Made by a program: the position numbers and the translations under genes
Origin: Candidatus Siliceabacter maunaloa
GTDB lineage: Bacteria; Actinomycetota; Thermoleophilia; Solirubrobacterales; Solirubrobacteraceae
DNA length: 64,000 nucleotides
Assembly (NCBI GenBank): GCA_024330185.1
Contig: JANDLV010000001.1
Location: 62,001-126,000, forward strand
Direction of reading: 5' to 3'
Shown: positions 1 through 7,189 of the stretch, one piece after another
How the letters are laid out: each line of letters starts with the position of its first letter
Numbering within the stretch: position 1 is the first letter of the stretch
The notes under the pieces: model-generated
Database searches by the model: none
What the model was told of the DNA's origin: nothing
The model's input: only the letters and a program-made list of their open reading frames with translations

Positions 1-281
1 GCAAGCCCAGCGTGTCCACCAACGGCGCGCAGGCCGACGAGGCCGCCTTCGCCCGGCTCATGGCCGGCGCGGGGAGCGCCGACGGGCTGCGCGTGGCCGA
101 CCTGGTGGGCGCCGTGACCCGCGAGGCCGGGGTGGACGGCGAGGCCGTGCGAGACGTGCTCGTGCTCGAGCGCTTCGCGTTCCTGTCGGTGCCCGAGGCC
201 GACGCCGCGCGCATCGCCGACGCCGTGAGCGGCGCGCAGGTGAGCGGCGTGACGCTGAAGCTGGAGCGTGCCCGGGCGTAG
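1..281 (+). CDS. C-terminal end of a DbpA-domain (DEAD-box helicase-like) protein, 5' truncated by window
   Basis: The reading frame is open from the left edge of the window and ends at the TAG at 279-281, so only the last ~90 residues are visible. They form a compact beta-alpha-beta unit with the pattern of the DbpA RNA-binding domain (RVADLVGAVTREAG, later FAFLSVPEADAARI and a final strand GVTLKLERA) that closes many actinobacterial DEAD-box RNA helicases. The GTG at 12 is internal, not a start. The helicase core lies outside the window, so the full function is inferred from this domain alone. Confidence 0.65.
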   Translation, partial: KPSVSTNGAQADEAAFARLMAGAGSADGLRVADLVGAVTREAGVDGEAVRDVLVLERFAFLSVPEADAARIADAVSGAQVSGVTLKLERARA

Positions 282-291
282 GGTCCGCGCG

Positions 292-309
292 CCGGGGGCC
301 CTCCCCCGG
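292..309 (+). terminator. GC-only hairpin downstream of the helicase-like gene
   Basis: CCGGGGG at 292-298 pairs perfectly with CCCCCGG at 303-309 across a CCCT loop, 10 bases after the stop codon. There is no T tract, so it is a terminator candidate of the U-less type common in GC-rich actinobacteria, not a proven one. Confidence 0.45.
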
Positions 310-412
310 GCGGAGCGGGCGCCCCCTCGCGAGCCCCGCAACTCTCGCCGCCACCGCCCGTTTGGACCATCGATCCCACCGACGCCCGAGGATCTGCCAC
401 TCTCCCACACTT

Positions 413-1627
413 ATGAAATTGCTCAACCGCAACCGAGACGACGACCTGACGCAGGTGCACGAGCCCGTCGAGGCGGATACCGATGCGGTTTCCGCCGCTG
501 GCACAGGCACCAATGCGGTTTCCGCCGCTGGCACAGGCACCAATGCGGCTTCCGCCGCTGGCACAGGCACCAATGCGGCTTCCGCCGCTGGCACAGGCAC
601 CAATGCGGTTTCCGCCGCTGGCACAGGCGAGCACGAGCACGAGGTCCTGCCCGAGGTCCCCGACTTCGCCTGCCCGAGCTGTGGCGCGGGCATGAACGCC
701 GGCCAGGACTGGTGCCTGGAGTGCGGCACCGCAGCCCCCGGCCGCCTCGGCACGCGCCCCGGCTGGCGCGCCGCGCTGACCGTGACCTCGGTGACAGTGG
801 TGCTCGTGCTGGGCGCCGTCATGGCCGCCTACGCGGCCATGACCACTGACGCCACGCGCGACACGCGCGACGGGCAGCCCGATGACGGCGCGCCCATCCA
901 GGCCCAGGTACCTCCGCCCCCGGCTCCCCCGGCGCCGACCACCACGCCCCCGGCCACCGGCGAGGGGCCCACGATCCCCGCGCCCCAGGCCGGGTCCTCG
1001 GACAGCGAGGCCGAGCCCATCCCCGGTGGCGACGGTAGCGGGATCCCCGCCCCCGGCGGCGGGGATGGCGGCGGCGCCGCTCCGTCCGGCGGTGGCGGCG
1101 CTCCGGCGCCCAGCGGCGGTGGCGGCGGTTCCTCCACTCCGGCTCCGCCAGCGGTCGGCCCGATCTCCCTGGCCGCCGAGTCGGGCTCCAAGTACGATCC
1201 CTCCGAGCGCAGCGGCGCGCGCTTCTCCGATCCCACCGGGGCCTACGACGGCAGCGAGGCCAGGGGCTTCACCATCAGCGTCCCCGGCGACGGGGACCCG
1301 TTCGGCGCGGGCATCGCCTTCCGCCTCGCCGAGCCGCGCGACCTGCGCTCGCTGGAGATCTCGACGGAGACTGAGGGCTTCACCGTCGAGGTCTACGGCT
1401 CGGCCAGCGGCACACGGCCACCCGACATCCTCGACAACCGCTGGGCCAACCTGGGCCGGCGCACCGACGTCCAGGACGGCACCCGCATCTCGCTGGACAG
1501 CGACGAGGTCAACCGGGTGCGCCACGTGGCCGTGTGGATCACCACCGTGCCTCGGGGCACCGGGGCCGAAGAGGGCAGCAGCCGGCGCACGGTGAACCTC
1601 AACGAGCTGCGCTTCCGCGGAAGGTGA
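413..1627 (+). CDS. Zinc-ribbon, single-pass membrane protein with a decapeptide repeat and extracytoplasmic beta-domain
   Basis: A 404-residue protein built of clear modules. Residues ~25-72 are five near-identical decapeptides of the type [10 protein letters not shown]. Residues ~87-104 are a CPSC...CLEC zinc ribbon. One hydrophobic helix (~119-142) follows, then a long Pro/Gly/Ser linker, and a C-terminal ~150-residue domain resembling discoidin/carbohydrate-binding beta-sandwiches. The likely topology is zinc ribbon in the cytoplasm and beta-domain outside. I chose ATG 413 over the upstream in-frame codon at 362 because the first 17 residues from 362 look like non-coding sequence. The function is unknown; sensing or anchoring at the envelope is a guess. 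Confidence 0.75.
   Translation: MKLLNRNRDDDLTQVHEPVEADTDAVSAAGTGTNAVSAAGTGTNAASAAGTGTNAASAAGTGTNAVSAAGTGEHEHEVLPEVPDFACPSCGAGMNAGQDWCLECGTAAPGRLGTRPGWRAALTVTSVTVVLVLGAVMAAYAAMTTDATRDTRDGQPDDGAPIQAQVPPPPAPPAPTTTPPATGEGPTIPAPQAGSSDSEAEPIPGGDGSGIPAPGGGDGGGAAPSGGGGAPAPSGGGGGSSTPAPPAVGPISLAAESGSKYDPSERSGARFSDPTGAYDGSEARGFTISVPGDGDPFGAGIAFRLAEPRDLRSLEISTETEGFTVEVYGSASGTRPPDILDNRWANLGRRTDVQDGTRISLDSDEVNRVRHVAVWITTVPRGTGAEEGSSRRTVNLNELRFRGR
483..628. repeat. 30-bp tandem repeat, five copies (last partial)
   Basis: Units start at 483, 513, 543, 573 and 603. Copies 1, 2 and 5 carry ATGCGGTTTCC where copies 3 and 4 carry ATGCGGCTTCC (Val/Ala alternation); otherwise they are identical until position ~628. 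The unit length is a multiple of three, so copy-number change keeps the reading frame of the host gene (413-1627). Confidence 0.97.
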
Positions 1628-1634
1628 ACCACTG

Positions 1635-2093
1635 ATGCCCAGCACCGCCACCATGAGCACCAGCGAGGGCGAGCTCGTCATCGAGCTCTTCGACGAGGAG
1701 GCCCCCAAGACCGTGGAGAACTTCCGCGAGCTGTCACAGAAGGGCTTCTACGACGGGCTGACCTTCCACCGGATCATCCCCAAGTTCATGATCCAGGGCG
1801 GTTGTCCGCTGGGCACCGGCACCGGGGACCCCGGCTACAAGTTCGAGGACGAGATCAACGAGCACAAGATCGTCCGCGGCGCGCTTGCCATGGCCAACGC
1901 CGGGCCGGACACCAACGGCTCGCAGTTCTTCATCGTCACCATCGAGGCCGCGCCATGGCTGGACGGCAAGCACACGGTCTTTGGCCAGGTGACCGAGGGG
2001 ATGGACGTCGTGGACCGTCTCGAGGCGCTGCCCACCGACGCGCGCGACCGCCCGGTCGAGCCGGCGGGCATCGAGACCGTCTCCGTGAGCTAG
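1635..2093 (+). CDS. Cyclophilin-type peptidyl-prolyl cis-trans isomerase
   Basis: A 152-residue single-domain cyclophilin without signal peptide, so probably cytoplasmic; it catalyses proline cis-trans isomerisation during protein folding. The catalytic-site sequence [13 protein letters not shown] (about residues 44-56) and the second signature DTNGSQFFI are both intact. GGAAGG at 1619-1624 is a plausible ribosome-binding site for ATG 1635; ATG 1653 is an alternative and fits homologs that begin closer to the first beta strand. It lies 7 bases after the zinc-ribbon membrane protein and immediately before uppP, suggesting one transcript. Confidence 0.93.
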   Translation: MPSTATMSTSEGELVIELFDEEAPKTVENFRELSQKGFYDGLTFHRIIPKFMIQGGCPLGTGTGDPGYKFEDEINEHKIVRGALAMANAGPDTNGSQFFIVTIEAAPWLDGKHTVFGQVTEGMDVVDRLEALPTDARDRPVEPAGIETVSVS

Positions 2094-2102
2094 GGCCGGC
2101 CA

Positions 2103-2936
2103 CTGTCCACACTGGAGGCGATCCTCCTGGGGCTCGTGCAGGGCCTCACCGAGTTCCTGCCCGTCTCCAGCTCAGGCCACCTGCGCATCCTGCCGGCCAT
2201 GTACGGTGGGGAGGATCCCGGCGCGGCGTTCACGGCCATCGTCCAGCTCGGCACCATGGCGGCCGAGCTGGTCTTCTTCCGCTTCGACATCGCGCGCATC
2301 GCGCGGGCGACGTGGCGTAGCATCGCCACCCGGCGCGTGGGCGGCGACGTCGACGCGCGGCTGGGCTGGTTCATCCTCATCGGCACGGTGCCGATCTCGA
2401 TCCTCGGGCTGGCGCTGGCCGACAGCATCGAGACGGGCGCGCGCAACCTGACGCTGATCGGATCTACGCTGATCCTGTTCGGCGTGGTCCTGTTCGCCGC
2501 GGAGAGGGTGGGCAGGCGCACGCGGCCGCTGGAGCGCATCCGTACCCGCGACGGCCTCATCATGGGCTTCGCCCAGGCGCTGGCGCTGGTGCCGGGCGTC
2601 TCGCGCTCGGGCGCGACCATCTCGGCGGGCCTGTTCCTGGGCCTGGAGCGCGTGGCCGCCGCGCGCTTCTCGTTCCTGCTGTCCATCCCCGCCATCGTGC
2701 TCAGCGGCGGCCTGCAGCTCTTCAGCCTGCTGCTGGGCGAGGGGGACGCCAGCGGCGCCGACCCCGGCTGGCCGGCCATCGTGGTGGCCACGGTGCTGGC
2801 CTTCGTCGCGGGCTACGCGACCATCGCGCTCCTACTGCGCTACCTGGTCACCCACTCGGTCAACGTCTTCGTCGTCTACCGCATCGCGCTGGGCACGCTG
2901 GTCCTGGTGCTCGTGGGTACCGGCGCCATCGCCTAG
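2103..2936 (+). CDS. uppP: Undecaprenyl-diphosphatase UppP (BacA), probable CTG start
   Basis: Integral membrane enzyme that dephosphorylates undecaprenyl diphosphate to recycle the lipid carrier for cell-wall synthesis. The family signatures EFLPVSSSGHL near the N terminus and PGVSRSGATIS in the centre are present, with many hydrophobic helices. No ATG, GTG or TTG in frame gives the family N terminus: the first standard start, GTG 2136, would cut off the conserved EAILLGLVQG helix. Reading from CTG 2103 gives MSTLEAILLGLVQG, matching the family exactly; the frame is closed by the TAG at 2091. The gene follows the cyclophilin stop by nine bases, so translational coupling is possible. Confidence 0.9.
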   Translation: MSTLEAILLGLVQGLTEFLPVSSSGHLRILPAMYGGEDPGAAFTAIVQLGTMAAELVFFRFDIARIARATWRSIATRRVGGDVDARLGWFILIGTVPISILGLALADSIETGARNLTLIGSTLILFGVVLFAAERVGRRTRPLERIRTRDGLIMGFAQALALVPGVSRSGATISAGLFLGLERVAAARFSFLLSIPAIVLSGGLQLFSLLLGEGDASGADPGWPAIVVATVLAFVAGYATIALLLRYLVTHSVNVFVVYRIALGTLVLVLVGTGAIA

Positions 2937-2964
2937 TGGCCCATCCTGCAAGGACGGACCACTA
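2934..2964 (+). terminator. Imperfect hairpin after uppP
   Basis: Arms of 14 bases pair with two mismatches around a GCA loop: TAGTGG at 2934 pairs with CCACTA ending at 2964, and TCCT pairs with AGGA next to the loop. The uppP stop codon is part of the left arm. There is no T run. It separates uppP from the aldehyde dehydrogenase gene and probably acts as a terminator. Confidence 0.5.
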
Positions 2965-2976
2965 GCCTCTTCGCCC

Positions 2977-4527
2977 ATGGCCAGCGCAGACACCACGACA
3001 GCCAGCAGCGCGAACGGGCACAGCGCCGACGGCGCCGGCATCCCGGTCGACAACCCGGCCACGGGCGAGGTCATCGCCCACGTCCCCGACCTGGGCGCCG
3101 AGGCCGTCGCCGACCTGGCGCGCCGCGGGCGCGCCGCGCAGCCCGGCTGGCTGGCGCTGGGCTTCGAGGGCCGCAGCCGCGTGTTGCTGCGCATGCAGAA
3201 GTGGTGCATGGACAACGCCGGGCGGATCGTCGACACCATCGTGTCCGAGACGGGGAAGACCCACGAGGACGCGCTGCTCTCCGAGGTCTCCTACGCGGGC
3301 GGCGCGTTCGGCTTCTGGGCCAAGGAGGCGGCGGGCTACCTGGGCGACGAGAAGGTCAAGACCTCCTCGGTCTTCGTCAAGGGCCGCAAGCTCGTGGTGC
3401 GCTACGAGCCGCTGGGCCTGATCGGCGTCATCGGCCCGTGGAACTACCCGCTGACCAACTCCTTCGGCGACTGCATCCCTGCGCTGGCCGCCGGCAACGC
3501 CGTCATCCTCAAGCCCAGCGAGCAGACCCCGCTGACCAGCCTGCTCATGGCCCAGGGCCTGCACGAGTGCGGCCTGCCCGAGGACGTGTTCCAGGTGGCC
3601 ACCGGACGCGCGGAGACCGGCGCGGCGCTGGTGGATCAGGTCGACATGGTCATGTTCACGGGCTCCACGGCGACGGGCAAGGCCGTCATGGAGCGCGCCG
3701 CCCGCACGCTGACGCCGGTCTCGCTGGAGTTGGGCGGCAAGGACCCGATGATCGTCCTGCGCGACGCCGAGCTCGAGCGGGCGGCCAACGCCGCCGTCTA
3801 CTACTCGATGCAGAACTCGGGACAGACGTGCATCTCGGTGGAGCGCTGCTACGTCGAGGAGCCCGTCCACGACGCGTTCGTGGCCAAGGTCACCGAGAAG
3901 GTGCGCGCCATCCGCCAGGGCGACCCGTCCGGCGGAGCTGGCAGCGTCGAGGTGGGCGCGATGACCTTCGCGCCCCAGGTGGACCTCGTCGAGGCCCACG
4001 TCGAGGACGCGCGGCGCAAGGGCGCGCGGATCCTGACCGGCGGGCGGCGCGGCGCCGGGCGCGGCCTCTTCTACGAGCCCACGGTGCTCGCGGACGTCGA
4101 CCACTCGATGACCTGCATGACCGAGGAGACCTTCGGACCCACGTTGCCGATCATGAAGGTGCGCGACGCCGAGGAGGCCCTGCGCCTGGCCAACGACTCG
4201 CCCTACGGGCTCTCGGGCTCGGTGTTCTCCAAGGACGTCGTGCGCGGGGAGCAGATAGCGCGCCGGCTGCAGGCCGGGTCGGTGTGCGTCAACGACGCGA
4301 TGATCTTCTACGAGGCGCTGGAGCTGCCCATGGGCGGCTGGAAGGCCTCGGGCCTGGGCTCGCGGCACGGGGCAGACGGCATCCGCAAGTACACCGCGCG
4401 CCAGTCGGTGTTGGTGTCCAGGCGCCACCCCAAGCGCGACATCCACATGTTCCCGTACCGCAAGCGGACAAGCCGGATGCTGGGCCGCATGCTGCGCTTC
4501 CTCTACGGGCGCGGCGACCGGGGCTAG
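2977..4527 (+). CDS. NAD(P)-dependent aldehyde dehydrogenase
   Basis: A 516-residue member of the aldehyde dehydrogenase superfamily, oxidising an aldehyde to a carboxylate with NAD(P)+. The catalytic thiol is Cys285 in the context NSGQTCISVER; the general base is Glu251 in SLELGGKD; the cofactor loop GSTATGK and IGPWNYP motif are also present. Length is near the family norm. The last ~30 residues (KRDIHMFPYRKRTSRML...) are strongly basic and amphipathic, which may tether the protein to the membrane. The substrate cannot be read from sequence. It sits between uppP and ctaG with its own spacing on both sides. Confidence 0.9.
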   Translation: MASADTTTASSANGHSADGAGIPVDNPATGEVIAHVPDLGAEAVADLARRGRAAQPGWLALGFEGRSRVLLRMQKWCMDNAGRIVDTIVSETGKTHEDALLSEVSYAGGAFGFWAKEAAGYLGDEKVKTSSVFVKGRKLVVRYEPLGLIGVIGPWNYPLTNSFGDCIPALAAGNAVILKPSEQTPLTSLLMAQGLHECGLPEDVFQVATGRAETGAALVDQVDMVMFTGSTATGKAVMERAARTLTPVSLELGGKDPMIVLRDAELERAANAAVYYSMQNSGQTCISVERCYVEEPVHDAFVAKVTEKVRAIRQGDPSGGAGSVEVGAMTFAPQVDLVEAHVEDARRKGARILTGGRRGAGRGLFYEPTVLADVDHSMTCMTEETFGPTLPIMKVRDAEEALRLANDSPYGLSGSVFSKDVVRGEQIARRLQAGSVCVNDAMIFYEALELPMGGWKASGLGSRHGADGIRKYTARQSVLVSRRHPKRDIHMFPYRKRTSRMLGRMLRFLYGRGDRG

Positions 4528-4552
4528 GCCCCGGCTCGCGCGGCGCGACGCG

Positions 4553-5434
4553 GTGCTGGCCCACGTCGGCTCACTCGTCCTCGCCCCGGCGCAGCTGCTT
4601 CCGGGGCTGGTGCTCGGCGTCCTGTACTGGCGCCGGACCCGCACGCTGGCCGCGGACGGGCGTGCGGTGGCCCGTGGCCGGCAGGCCTGCTTCTACGGCG
4701 GCCTGGCCATCATCTCGGTCGCGATCGTCTCGCCGCTGGCCCACATGGCCGACGAGCTGTTCTGGGCTCACATGGCCGAGCACCTGCTCATCGCCGACCT
4801 GGGCGCGCTGGCCATGGCCGCCGGGCTCACCGGCCCGATCCTCCAGCCCATCCTGCGCATCCCCGCGCTGGCCTGGACGGGCCACCTCGCCCATCCCGTC
4901 GTCGCCGTCGCGCTGTGGTCGGCCAATCTCGTGGCCTGGCACATCCCGGTCCTCCACGAGGCGGCGCTGACCAGCGAGCCGCTGCACGGGCTGCAGCACG
5001 TCCTGTTCATCGGCCTGGGGCTGAACATGTGGCTCGCTCTGATCGGCCCGCTGCCCAGCCCTGCCTGGTTCGGCAACGCCGCCAAGCTCCTCTTCATCAT
5101 CGCGGTGCGCCTCACCGGCACCGTCGCCGCCAACGTCTTCGTCTGGGCGGAGGCGGACCTCTACCCCGCCTACGCCGCCGGTCGCGCCGAGTGGGGCCTG
5201 TCCGCCGCGACCGATCAGGTCGTCGCCGGCTCGATCATGATGGTCGAGGGCTCGATCCTCACCATCTGCCTCTTCGGCTGGCTGTTCCTGCGCTCGGCCC
5301 GCGAGGGCGAGGAGCGTCAGGCCCTGCTCGACCTCGCCGGCGCCCGCGGCGTCCCGCTCACCGAGCGCCGCGCCGCCCGCGCCGTCTCCGCCGGAGAGGG
5401 CGGCAGGCTGCGCGCGCGGATCGAGGACGGGTGA
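4553..5434 (+). CDS. ctaG: Cytochrome c oxidase assembly factor, CtaG (caa3) family membrane protein
   Basis: A 293-residue membrane protein with about seven hydrophobic helices and conserved histidines in them (AHMAEHLLIADLGA, GLQHVLFIGLGLNMW). This pattern belongs to the caa3-type CtaG family, which helps deliver copper to, or mature, cytochrome c oxidase subunits in the cytoplasmic membrane. The start is GTG 4553, 26 bases after the aldehyde dehydrogenase stop. The charged C-terminal tail (~residues 245-293) is cytoplasmic-looking. No oxidase subunits are in this window, so its partner genes are elsewhere. Confidence 0.85.
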   Translation: MLAHVGSLVLAPAQLLPGLVLGVLYWRRTRTLAADGRAVARGRQACFYGGLAIISVAIVSPLAHMADELFWAHMAEHLLIADLGALAMAAGLTGPILQPILRIPALAWTGHLAHPVVAVALWSANLVAWHIPVLHEAALTSEPLHGLQHVLFIGLGLNMWLALIGPLPSPAWFGNAAKLLFIIAVRLTGTVAANVFVWAEADLYPAYAAGRAEWGLSAATDQVVAGSIMMVEGSILTICLFGWLFLRSAREGEERQALLDLAGARGVPLTERRAARAVSAGEGGRLRARIEDG

Positions 5435-5453
5435 TCCCCGGCTAGCCGGACCC

Positions 5454-5651
5454 ATGTCCATGATCAGCAAGCTCGCCCGGTTCGCCCGCTCCCCCCAGGG
5501 TCAGAAGATGGCCCGCAAGGCGATGGAGAAGGCCAACGACCCCAAGACACGCCGGCAGATCGACGACGCCCGCGAGAAGCTCGCCCGGAAGCGCGGCGGC
5601 TCGGGCGGGTCCGCCGGGGGCTCGCCCCCGCCGTCTGACCCACGCCCGTGA
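5454..5651 (+). CDS. Small basic hypothetical protein
   Basis: A 65-residue protein, helical and rich in Lys/Arg/Ala in the first ~47 residues (SKLARFARSPQGQKMARKAMEKA), then a Gly/Ser/Pro tail. Starts at ATG 5454 or ATG 5460. It follows ctaG by 19 bases on the same strand. I do not recognise a family; the composition suggests a small nucleic-acid- or membrane-associated protein. Its 3' end lies inside the left copy of the 31-bp direct repeat described for 5643-5673. Confidence 0.6.
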   Translation: MSMISKLARFARSPQGQKMARKAMEKANDPKTRRQIDDAREKLARKRGGSGGSAGGSPPPSDPRP

Positions 5652-5673
5652 GCACGCCCGCCTGACCGGGCGG
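5643..5673. repeat. Left copy of a 31-bp near-perfect direct repeat
   Basis: This 31-base block matches 7198-7228 at 29 of 31 positions in the same orientation. Each copy contains a hairpin CCGCC-TGACCG-GGCGG, so part of the similarity could reflect two related terminators, but the match extends about 13 bases to the left of the hairpin. The copies lie 1555 bases apart and bracket the TetR/VOC remnants and a VapBC pair. Confidence 0.85.
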
Positions 5674-5794
5674 CTGGAGTCGGCCATCCCCGGCCGTCGC
5701 GGTCAGTATCGTCTTGGGGGAAGCTCGCGCGTGCTGCGCTATGCGCCAAGGCGCCCGGGGACGGCGTGGTGGTCCTTCACGGGATGGGGCCCGA

Positions 5795-6266
5795 TCAGCC
5801 TGCGCCCGCGCGCCGATACCGGGTGGGCGCCGATCCAGCCGGCGGTCGCCGGTGGCTGATCGCCAGGCAGCGGATGGCAGCGCGCGCGGCATCGGCCGAC
5901 GCGCCCTCGGCGGTCGCCGCGAGCGCGGCGCGCCACGCGGCGGCGAGCATTGCGCCGAGCGGTGCCGGGGCGTCCGCCAGCTGCTCGGTCAGCAGCACCG
6001 CGATCGGGTCCGGCCGGCCGTCTGGATGCGCCTCGGACAACATCCGCGCGAAGCCGGCGCGCGCGACGTAGTCGAATGCCACGATCAGCGCCTCCGCGGG
6101 ATCGCCACCGACCGTCAGCGCGCCCTCGAGGCGGTCGAGCACGCGGCGCTCCACGTCCTCGCGCACGAGCGCGTAGAGGCCGAGCTTGCTCTCGAAGTGG
6201 TGGTAGAGGGGACCGGTGGTGGTAGCCGCGGTGCGCGCGAGCTCCGCGACCGATACGGCGGCGTCG
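5795..6266 (-). pseudogene. TetR-family regulator, 5' truncated
   Basis: Read on the minus strand, the frame holds the second half of a TetR helix-turn-helix (VAELARTAATTTGPLYHHFESK, here split as VAELARTAA and LYHHFESK) followed by a regulatory domain of ~130 residues ending at the TGA at 5795. The first ~20 residues of the family (first helix and the run-up to the HTH) are missing: a TGA lies directly upstream at about 6266-6269, and the first start codon in frame (GTG 6166) is already past the DNA-binding helices. The gene therefore cannot make a normal regulator. Its broken end abuts a fragment of an unrelated gene at 6268. Confidence 0.75.
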
Positions 6267-6267
6267 G

Positions 6268-6330
6268 CTCATGGGATTCCGCGACGCTGCCGGCAACCAC
6301 GTCTACGTGATGGATCAGAGCGCGGAGTGA
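6268..6330 (+). pseudogene. C-terminal tail of a glyoxalase/VOC-family gene
   Basis: On the plus strand the last ~20 codons before the TGA at 6328-6330 read MGFRDAAGNHVYVMDQSAE, matching the F-x-D-P-x-G-N-x-x-x-V ending of vicinal-oxygen-chelate (glyoxalase/bleomycin-resistance) proteins, with the usual Pro replaced. Nothing of the rest of the gene is present; the adjacent sequence belongs to the truncated TetR gene on the other strand. This looks like the far side of a deletion junction. Confidence 0.5.
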
Positions 6331-6468
6331 ACGTTGCCGGTCGTCGGACCGTCGCTCCGCGCGGTCCCGGTCAGGCTCCCGGGAGCGGCGACGCGGTAAT
6401 GACCCCGGGCCAGGACGGGTTCGCAGATCCGCTGCTCGGCCTTGCCGTCGGGCGGTCTCGGGCAACCT

Positions 6469-6900
6469 CTACAGAACCGTCAGGTGGTCCTCCGAGGCGC
6501 CGTGTACCGAGGAGAGGGCCAGCGACCGATCGAAGGTGACGAAGCGCCCGTCGTGCACCGTTGCCAGCGCAAGTAGGTATGCGTCGGTGACCTGGCGTGG
6601 GCCGTGCAGGCGGAAGCGGTCCACGACCTTTGCGTCGAGCAGGCTGATCTCGCAGGACCAGAACTCGTGGTGATCGGTGTCGCGCGCTCGGCTCAGCAGG
6701 TCGATGGCCTCGGCGGGTGAGACTGGGCTCGGATAGCGAGGTTGGCTGATGATCCGCACGAAGCCGTTCTCGGTGATCGCGCATGACGCCCATCCGGCGT
6801 CGATCTCGGCCTCGAGCCAGTCGTGGGCCCGGCGGTGATCGACGTGATCGCCGTCGAGCAGCGCCAGAAGCACGTTGATGTCGAGCAACGCCTGCGTCAC
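6469..6900 (-). CDS. VapC-type PIN-domain toxin (pair 1)
   Basis: A 143-residue PIN-domain protein, expected to be a Mg-dependent ribonuclease toxin. It begins with the canonical ALLDINVLLALL strand carrying the first acidic residue; further acidic positions are in ITENGFVR (Glu), VTDAYLLALA (Asp) and FVTFDRSL (Asp). GTG 6900 overlaps the stop of the antitoxin gene by four bases (GTGA), so the two are translationally coupled. It sits inside the repeat-flanked 5.6-7.2 kb segment beside decayed genes, which suits a mobile addiction module. Confidence 0.88.
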   Translation of the reverse strand: MTQALLDINVLLALLDGDHVDHRRAHDWLEAEIDAGWASCAITENGFVRIISQPRYPSPVSPAEAIDLLSRARDTDHHEFWSCEISLLDAKVVDRFRLHGPRQVTDAYLLALATVHDGRFVTFDRSLALSSVHGASEDHLTVL

Positions 6901-7133
6901 GCTGGCTCGTCCTCCCGAAGTCGGTCGATAAGGGCGTTGGATATCGCGGCGCCTCGAGGCGGTAGAGGCCGAAACCCGTGATGCCCGGTCGCATCGTCGT
7001 CGGGCCGGCGATGTTCCGTCAGCGCTTGACGTGCGAGATCCGATAGCACCTGTCCGGCTGTCCGCTTCTCGCGCCTTGCCCGCTCCCGGACCGCGAGCAG
7101 AACGTCGTCATCCAAGCTCAACGTAGTGCGCAT
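6897..7133 (-). CDS. VapB-type ribbon-helix-helix antitoxin (pair 1)
   Basis: A 78-residue protein whose N terminus MRTTLSLDDDVLLAVRERAR is a ribbon-helix-helix DNA-binding strand and helix; the C-terminal part (RGAAISNALIDRLRED) would wrap the toxin. First gene of the operon, directly downstream of an inverted repeat at 7139-7154 that it probably binds for autoregulation. It overlaps the toxin start by four bases. Confidence 0.85.
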   Translation of the reverse strand: MRTTLSLDDDVLLAVRERARREKRTAGQVLSDLARQALTEHRRPDDDATGHHGFRPLPPRGAAISNALIDRLREDEPA

Positions 7134-7138
7134 GCACC

Positions 7139-7154
7139 TGATGCTAATGCATCA
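7139..7154. promoter_or_regulatory. Inverted repeat, probable VapB operator (pair 1)
   Basis: TGATGC at 7139-7144 and GCATCA at 7149-7154 are a perfect inverted repeat separated by TAAT, five bases upstream of the antitoxin start codon. The placement over the expected promoter or leader and the low local GC fit an autoregulatory site. The same hexamer TGATGC also occurs twice, as a direct repeat, upstream of antitoxin gene 2. Confidence 0.5.
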
Positions 7155-7189
7155 CCTGCAGCGACAGCCGCGCCACCTACGGTTCGCCG

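Noticed and set aside
483-628. CRISPR array
   Set aside because: Repeats are directly abutting with no spacers and lie in frame inside a gene.
2962-4644. 560-residue open frame opposite the aldehyde dehydrogenase
   Set aside because: No motif, composition of a shadow frame; the plus-strand gene has all catalytic residues.
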